Below are positions 59,615 through 64,000 of a DNA stretch of 64,000 nucleotides, in pieces. This stretch comes from Cellulomonas hominis (lineage in GTDB: Bacteria; Actinomycetota; Actinomycetes; Actinomycetales; Cellulomonadaceae), in NCBI RefSeq assembly GCF_014201095.1, contig NZ_JACHDN010000001.1, positions 1,550,001 through 1,614,000 of the forward strand. Direction: 5' to 3'. Both the position numbers and the translations under genes were made by a program. Under the pieces are notes generated by a model, which was not told where the DNA came from, did not search any database, and was given only the letters and a program-made list of their open reading frames with translations. Numbering within the stretch: the stretch's first letter is position 1; the number at the start of each line of letters is the position of its first letter.

Positions 59615-62600
59615 TCAGCCCGCGACGACCGTGAGCGTGCTCGACCCGTCTCCCCGCCGCCGGACCTCGATCCGCTCGGCCACCGCCTGCTTGAGCGCCT
59701 CGACGTGGGACACGACGCCGACGACCCGCCCCCCGGCGCGCAGCCGCCCGAGCTCGGCGAGCACCGCGTCGAGGGTGTGCGGGTCGAGCGTGCCGAAGCC
59801 CTCGTCGATGAACAGCGTCCCGAGCTCGACGCCGCCGGCCTCGGCGGTCACGACGTCCGCCATGCCGAGCGCGAGGCAGAGCGACACGTAGAACGTCTCC
59901 CCGCCCGACAGCGTGCGCGGGTCCCGGGCGGAGCCGGTCGTGTGGTCGAGGACCCGCATGGCCAGGCCGGTGCGCCGGGTGCGGACGTCCTCGCGCTCGT
60001 CGGACCGCTCGAGCTCGTACCGGCCGTCGGACATCTCCCGCAGCCGCTCGTTCGCGGCGGCGACCACGTCCTCGAACCGGCGGACCAGCACGTAGGTCGC
60101 CAGCGACAGCGCACGGGCGTTGTCGGCGTCCGCGCCGCCGGCGAGCCGGGCCATCCGGACCACCGGCGCGGCCTCCGCCTCGGCGGTCGCCAGGGTTCGC
60201 GCGGCGTCGGTGACGTGCGCGGCTGCCTCGGCCGCGCGGTCGGCGCGGTCACGGACCGATCCGAGCGACGCGGCGGCGGCGTCCGCGGCGGCGGTGGCCT
60301 CGGCGACCACGGCGTCCAGCCCGGCGACCCGGATGCCGAGGGCGTCGGCGTCCTCCTCGCCGAGGTCTGCGAGCTCGGGGTCCCGCAGCCCGTCCTCGAC
60401 CAGGGCGACGGCGGTGCGGTGCGCCTCGACCGCGCGCTCGACGGACGCGACGTCGCCGGACCCCGCGACGGCGGCACGGGCGTCCGCCTCGGCGTCGAAG
60501 CCGTGCTCGGTCAGCAGGCCGGCGAGCTCGCCGGCCCGCTCGGCCGCGGAGCGGGTGGCGTGCGCGTGCCGGTCGAGCGCGCCGAGCACGGCGTCCGCGG
60601 CGTCGAGCCGCGCCTGCTCCGCGCCCTGCCGGGCGAGCACCGTCGGGTGCCCGTCGCAGGCGGCGTCGACCTCCGTGCGGTCGCGGTCGAGGTCCTGCTC
60701 CGCGCGGGCGAGCTCGAGCACGGCCGCCGCGTGCTCGTCGCCGAGGCCGGCGCGGGCGGTCCGGAGCTCCTCGGTGACCCGGTCGTGCTCCGCCAGGTCG
60801 GCCCGCAGCCGGTCGCGGGCGCGCCCGGCGGCCTGCGCCTCGGCCAGCGCCGTCCGGCGGCGCTCCACCTCGTCCGAGGCCGCCTCCGCGTCCGTACCCC
60901 CGGTGCGCTCGCGCAGCGCCGCGCACCGCTCGGTGATCGTGGCCACCCGCGCGTCGCGGTCGCGCACGGCGTCCTCGGCGGCGCGGCGACCCGCCTCGGC
61001 GGCGGCGACGTCCTCCTCGCGGACGTGGTCGGCGCGCAGGGCCGCGGGGGCGGGGTGCTCGGTTCCGCCGCAGACCGGGCACGGCTCGCCGTCGGCCAGC
61101 CGGGCGGCGAGCTCGCCGGCGAAGCCGTCCAGCCGGGCGGTGCGCAGCCGGGCCTCCTCGCGCACGGCGTCCCGGGCGGCGGCGACGGCCGACGCCCGGT
61201 CGGCCTCCGCGGCCGCCAGCGCCGTCCCGGCCGCCGCCAGGTCGCGCACCGCCGCGAGCACGGCCTCGGCGTCCTCGAGGTCCCGGGCGCGCGCGGGCGC
61301 GGTCGCGGCCAGGTCGGTTGCCGCCTCGAGCGCGTCGGCGAGCGCCGTCCGGGCGGCCGGCCGCTCCGCCAGCAGCTCGTCCGCCTCGGCCATCGCACGG
61401 GCACGGGCGGCCTGCACCTCGCGCAGCCGGTCGAGGTCACGGGTCCGGCGCGGCAGCCCGTCCTCCAGCGCGACGACCCGGCGCAGCGTGGCGACGGCCG
61501 CCGCACCCGCCTCGCGCACGGCCGTGAGCGCGCGCGGGAGGCCGGGGTCCGCGAGCGCGGCGACGACGTCGGCCGGCGCGAGCCCCTCGGGGGCGGTGTC
61601 GAGCGCGGCGTGCAGCTCCTTCTCCGCCCCGGCGAGCACGGCACGCGCCTCGTCAGCCCCGCGCAGCGCGGGCGCGACCACGGCGGCGCGGCGGGCCCGG
61701 TCCAGGCGGGCGAGGTCGGCGGCGTGCTGGTCCGCCGCAGCCGCCAGCCGGGCGCGCTCGGCCTCGAGCGTCCGCCGGCGACGCACCAGCCGGAGCCGCT
61801 GCCCGGCCGCGTCGGCGGCCTCGCGGGCCCGGGCGGCGGCGTCGGCCGCGGTCCGCGCCACGTGCTGCGCCTCGGCGGCCTGCGTCCGCAGCGCGTCCAG
61901 CCGCTCGGCGACCAGCGGGCCGACGCCGGCCGGGTCCTCGGCCGCGGCCTCGCGCAGCGCGGCGACCCCGTCCTCGTCGGCCCCGGACGCCCCGGCGAAC
62001 CGCGCGGCGCACTCCTGCACCCGGGTGCGCGCGTCGGCCACCGCGCGCTGGGCGTCGCGACGCAGCTCGTCGAGCCGGTGCTGCACCCGCTCGTACACCT
62101 CGGTGCCGAAGATCCGCTGCAGCAGGCCGCGACGCTGCTCCGGGTCGGCGCGCAGGAACGCGGCGAACTCGCCCTGCGGCAGCACCATCGTCTGCACGAA
62201 CTGCGCGCGGTCCAGCCCGACCACGCGGGTGAGCTCGGCCCCCGCCTCGTCCAGCCGGGTGGACAGCAGCTCGCCCTCGCCGTCGTCGGGGTGCTCGGGC
62301 GCCGCCGTGAGCCGCCAGAGCTTCACCGTCGCCTGCTGCCGGACCGTCCCGGTGCCGCGCCGCTTGGGGCGGTCGAACGCCGGCGTCCGGCGGACGCGGT
62401 ACACGCCGGACCCGGTCTCGAACACGAGGTCCACCACCGTCTCGACGTCCTCGCCCGCGAACGCCGAGCGCAGCCGGTCCTCGCTCGCGGCGGCGGACGC
62501 GACCTTGCCGTACAGCGCGAAGACCACGGCGTCGATCACGGTGGACTTGCCGGCCCCGGTGGGGCCCTCCAGCAGGAACAGCCCGCCCGCGGACAGCGCC

Positions 62601-62668
62601 GCGAAGTCCACGGTGTACCGGCCGGCGAACGGCCCGACCGCCTGCATCGTCAGCGTGTGCAGCCGCAT
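59615..62668 (-). CDS. sbcC: Exonuclease subunit SbcC (Rad50-like ATPase)
   Basis: 1017-residue ABC-type ATPase that, with SbcD, opens DNA hairpins and blocked ends. Walker A is FLLEGPTGAGKSTVIDAVVF, followed by a Q-loop at VLPQGEFAAFLRADPEQRRG. Long Ala/Arg coiled coils flank the zinc hook DGEPCPVCGGTEHPAP (about residue 530). The C-terminus has the signature RTLSGGETFYVSLCLALG and Walker B LGTLFIDEGFGTLDPHTLD. Start ATG overlaps the sbcD stop (ATGA). Length typical. Confidence 0.96.
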   Translation of the reverse strand: MRLHTLTMQAVGPFAGRYTVDFAALSAGGLFLLEGPTGAGKSTVIDAVVFALYGKVASAAASEDRLRSAFAGEDVETVVDLVFETGSGVYRVRRTPAFDRPKRRGTGTVRQQATVKLWRLTAAPEHPDDGEGELLSTRLDEAGAELTRVVGLDRAQFVQTMVLPQGEFAAFLRADPEQRRGLLQRIFGTEVYERVQHRLDELRRDAQRAVADARTRVQECAARFAGASGADEDGVAALREAAAEDPAGVGPLVAERLDALRTQAAEAQHVARTAADAAARAREAADAAGQRLRLVRRRRTLEAERARLAAAADQHAADLARLDRARRAAVVAPALRGADEARAVLAGAEKELHAALDTAPEGLAPADVVAALADPGLPRALTAVREAGAAAVATLRRVVALEDGLPRRTRDLDRLREVQAARARAMAEADELLAERPAARTALADALEAATDLAATAPARARDLEDAEAVLAAVRDLAAAGTALAAAEADRASAVAAARDAVREEARLRTARLDGFAGELAARLADGEPCPVCGGTEHPAPAALRADHVREEDVAAAEAGRRAAEDAVRDRDARVATITERCAALRERTGGTDAEAASDEVERRRTALAEAQAAGRARDRLRADLAEHDRVTEELRTARAGLGDEHAAAVLELARAEQDLDRDRTEVDAACDGHPTVLARQGAEQARLDAADAVLGALDRHAHATRSAAERAGELAGLLTEHGFDAEADARAAVAGSGDVASVERAVEAHRTAVALVEDGLRDPELADLGEEDADALGIRVAGLDAVVAEATAAADAAAASLGSVRDRADRAAEAAAHVTDAARTLATAEAEAAPVVRMARLAGGADADNARALSLATYVLVRRFEDVVAAANERLREMSDGRYELERSDEREDVRTRRTGLAMRVLDHTTGSARDPRTLSGGETFYVSLCLALGMADVVTAEAGGVELGTLFIDEGFGTLDPHTLDAVLAELGRLRAGGRVVGVVSHVEALKQAVAERIEVRRRGDGSSTLTVVAG

Positions 62669-63849
62669 CAGGCGCTCCGCTCCGCCGCGACCGCGCCCTC
62701 GTAGGCCCGGCGCAGCACCGCCGCCTCGGCCTCGGTCGGCGGCGTGCCGCTGACGTGGGCGACGAACTCCGCCGCCACCTCGAGCGGGTCGCGCGCCGCG
62801 GTCACCTCGGCCGCCCGCGCGCCCGCGTCCCGGGCCGGCGGCCGGTGCTGCACGACGAGCGCGTGCGGGAACCGGCCGCGCACGCGGGCGTACAGGTCGG
62901 GCGGCCGGTGCGCGTCCGTGACGGTCACGCGCACCCAGTCGTCGAGGTGCGGCTCCCCGGCCGGACCGAGCAGCTCGTCGAGCGGCCCCGCGAGGTCGGT
63001 CAGCCGGCGCGGCACCGGAGCGGGGACCAGGCGCACCTGGGCGGGTCCGGCGGCACCGAGGTCCACCAGCGCGGTCGACTTGGTGTGCCGCGCCTCGGAG
63101 AACGAGTACGCCAGCGGCGACCCCGCGTACCGGAGGACGGTCGCGCCGCCCGGGTCGCCGACCCGCTGGGGCCCGTGCAGGTGCCCGAGGGCCACGTAGT
63201 CGACCCCGTCGAACACCGCCGTGGGTGCGTGATCCACCCCGCCGACGCGGATGTCCCGCTCGGACTCCGAGGCCGCCCCGCCGACGACGAACGCGTGCGC
63301 GACCACCACCGAGCGCGGCGGCCGCCCGGTCGCCGCCGCCGTCCGCGCCGCGAGGTCCGCCCGCACGCGGTCCATCGCCGCCCCCAGCACTGCGGCGTGC
63401 GACCGCGCGAGCGGCTCCGCCCCGTCGGCGGCCAGCGTGTGCCGGGCGGCGTCCGGGTCGAGGTACGGCAGCCCGTAGACCAGCACGTCCCCGTCCGCCC
63501 CGGGCAGCACCACCGGGCGGTCGACGTCGCCGGGCCGGGCGAGCACCCGGACCCGGTCCCGCAGCAGGTCGGCGCCGAAGCCGAGCCGGACCGCGGAGTC
63601 GTGGTTGCCCGGGGTGACCACGACGACGGCGTGCTCGGCCAGCCGCCGGAGCGCGTCGGACAGCTGCGCGACGGACTCGACCGGGGGGATCGCCCGGTCG
63701 TAGACGTCGCCCGCCACGAGCACCGCGTCCACCCGCTCGTCCCGGACGACCTCGACCAGGTGGTCGAGGAACGTCTGCTGGTGCGCCGTCAGGTCGACGC
63801 CGTGCAGGGTGCGGCCGAGGTGCCAGTCGGAGGTGTGGAGCAGCCGCAT
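62668..63849 (-). CDS. sbcD: Exonuclease subunit SbcD (Mre11-like nuclease)
   Basis: 393-residue metallophosphoesterase partner of SbcC. The metal ligands lie in MRLLHTSDWHLGRTLHGVD, VLVAGDVYDRAIPPVESVAQ, VVVTPGNHDSAVRLG (N-H-D), VVVAHAFVVGG and YVALGHLHGPQRV. The C-terminal half includes the capping domain. The ATG at 63849 is chosen because the family begins MRLLHTSDWHLG. First gene of sbcD-sbcC. Confidence 0.96.
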   Translation of the reverse strand: MRLLHTSDWHLGRTLHGVDLTAHQQTFLDHLVEVVRDERVDAVLVAGDVYDRAIPPVESVAQLSDALRRLAEHAVVVVTPGNHDSAVRLGFGADLLRDRVRVLARPGDVDRPVVLPGADGDVLVYGLPYLDPDAARHTLAADGAEPLARSHAAVLGAAMDRVRADLAARTAAATGRPPRSVVVAHAFVVGGAASESERDIRVGGVDHAPTAVFDGVDYVALGHLHGPQRVGDPGGATVLRYAGSPLAYSFSEARHTKSTALVDLGAAGPAQVRLVPAPVPRRLTDLAGPLDELLGPAGEPHLDDWVRVTVTDAHRPPDLYARVRGRFPHALVVQHRPPARDAGARAAEVTAARDPLEVAAEFVAHVSGTPPTEAEAAVLRRAYEGAVAAERSA

Positions 63850-63926
63850 GCCCCGACGGTATCGGCGACCACCCACACCCCCCGGCATCCGGGGCGTCGC
63901 CTGTGGACGACGCGCGTGGCGCGGCC

Positions 63927-63946
63927 CTGTGGAGGAGTCGGCGCCC
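63927..63946. repeat. 20-bp dispersed repeat, copy B (inverted)
   Basis: CTGTGGAGGAGTCGGCGCCC is the exact reverse complement of 48537-48556. It lies in the gap upstream of sbcD. Confidence 0.75.
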
Positions 63947-64000
63947 GCTCGTGGAGCGGCACCGGGGCCCTCCTCAGGCGACGGCGGCCTCCGGTTCGAG

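Noticed and set aside
63974..64000. Possible C-terminus of a minus-strand gene (LEPEAAVA then TGA)
   Set aside because: Only eight codons are visible at the edge, too few to support a gene.

Overview
The window is very GC-rich, densely packed DNA with many GTG starts, ATGA/GTGA gene overlaps and DtxR-, LacI- and PadR-type control sites. This points to a high-GC Gram-positive actinobacterium. The gene mix (rhamnose and plant-sugar enzymes, a membrane nitrate reductase, a complete lower mevalonate pathway, F420/FMN luciferase-like oxidoreductases) suggests the Cellulomonadaceae or a near relative; that placement is inference. No rRNA, tRNA, insertion sequence, prophage or CRISPR array was seen, so this looks like ordinary chromosome.

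Layout. 1-2.5 kb: L-rhamnose catabolism (rhaI, then rhaB running off the left edge) behind a LacI-type operator. 2.5-3.4 kb: a gene-poor stretch of repeats ending in a frameshifted acetyltransferase. 3.4-5.9 kb: a DUF2180 Cys-rich mini-protein with a perfect palindrome in its promoter, then a siderophore-interacting reductase with a DtxR-like box, and a VIT1-type metal transporter. 6-13.2 kb: small redox and regulatory genes, an FKBP lipoprotein, an EF-G paralogue, a MerR regulator and a methyltransferase. 13.3-22.1 kb: nitrate respiration (narGHJI on the minus strand, a divergent HTH regulator, narK), including a 22-codon mini-ORF that bridges narG and narH. 22.5-25.6 kb: YciO-like protein, a type II toxin-antitoxin pair, a family 5 uracil-DNA glycosylase and a short-chain dehydrogenase.

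25.8-31.6 kb: a tightly coupled six-gene operon, small membrane protein - TctA-like carboxylate permease - mevalonate kinase - diphosphomevalonate decarboxylase - phosphomevalonate kinase - type 2 IPP isomerase. It converts mevalonate to IPP and DMAPP. HMG-CoA synthase and reductase are not in the window, so coupling to a carboxylate-type permease raises the possibility of mevalonate (or related acid) transport. 31.6-41.3 kb: a nested palindromic repeat region, an orphan antitoxin, a PadR-controlled divergent pair, VOC and pterin dehydratase-VOC proteins, an Old Yellow Enzyme, a GH92 mannosidase-like protein, a glycosyltransferase, and a small locus with a frameshifted gene and a ScoMcrA-head-like zinc-ribbon protein. 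41.4-51.5 kb: LLM oxidoreductase plus GH13 pair, S33 peptidase, APH-like kinase, excalibur surface protein, RNase Z, a secreted HNH nuclease, and M50/DUF2993 membrane proteins. 51.7-64 kb: a 2,4-dienoyl-CoA reductase-like flavoprotein, an Rv0909-like small protein, a frameshifted glucose-6-phosphate dehydrogenase, a MacB-type ABC exporter and sbcCD.

The most unusual signals are regulatory and structural: related palindromic elements in several intergenic gaps, the narG-narH bridging mini-ORF, the permease-mevalonate coupling, and three genes broken by frameshifts. All functional calls come from motif and family recognition by eye; no database search was run.
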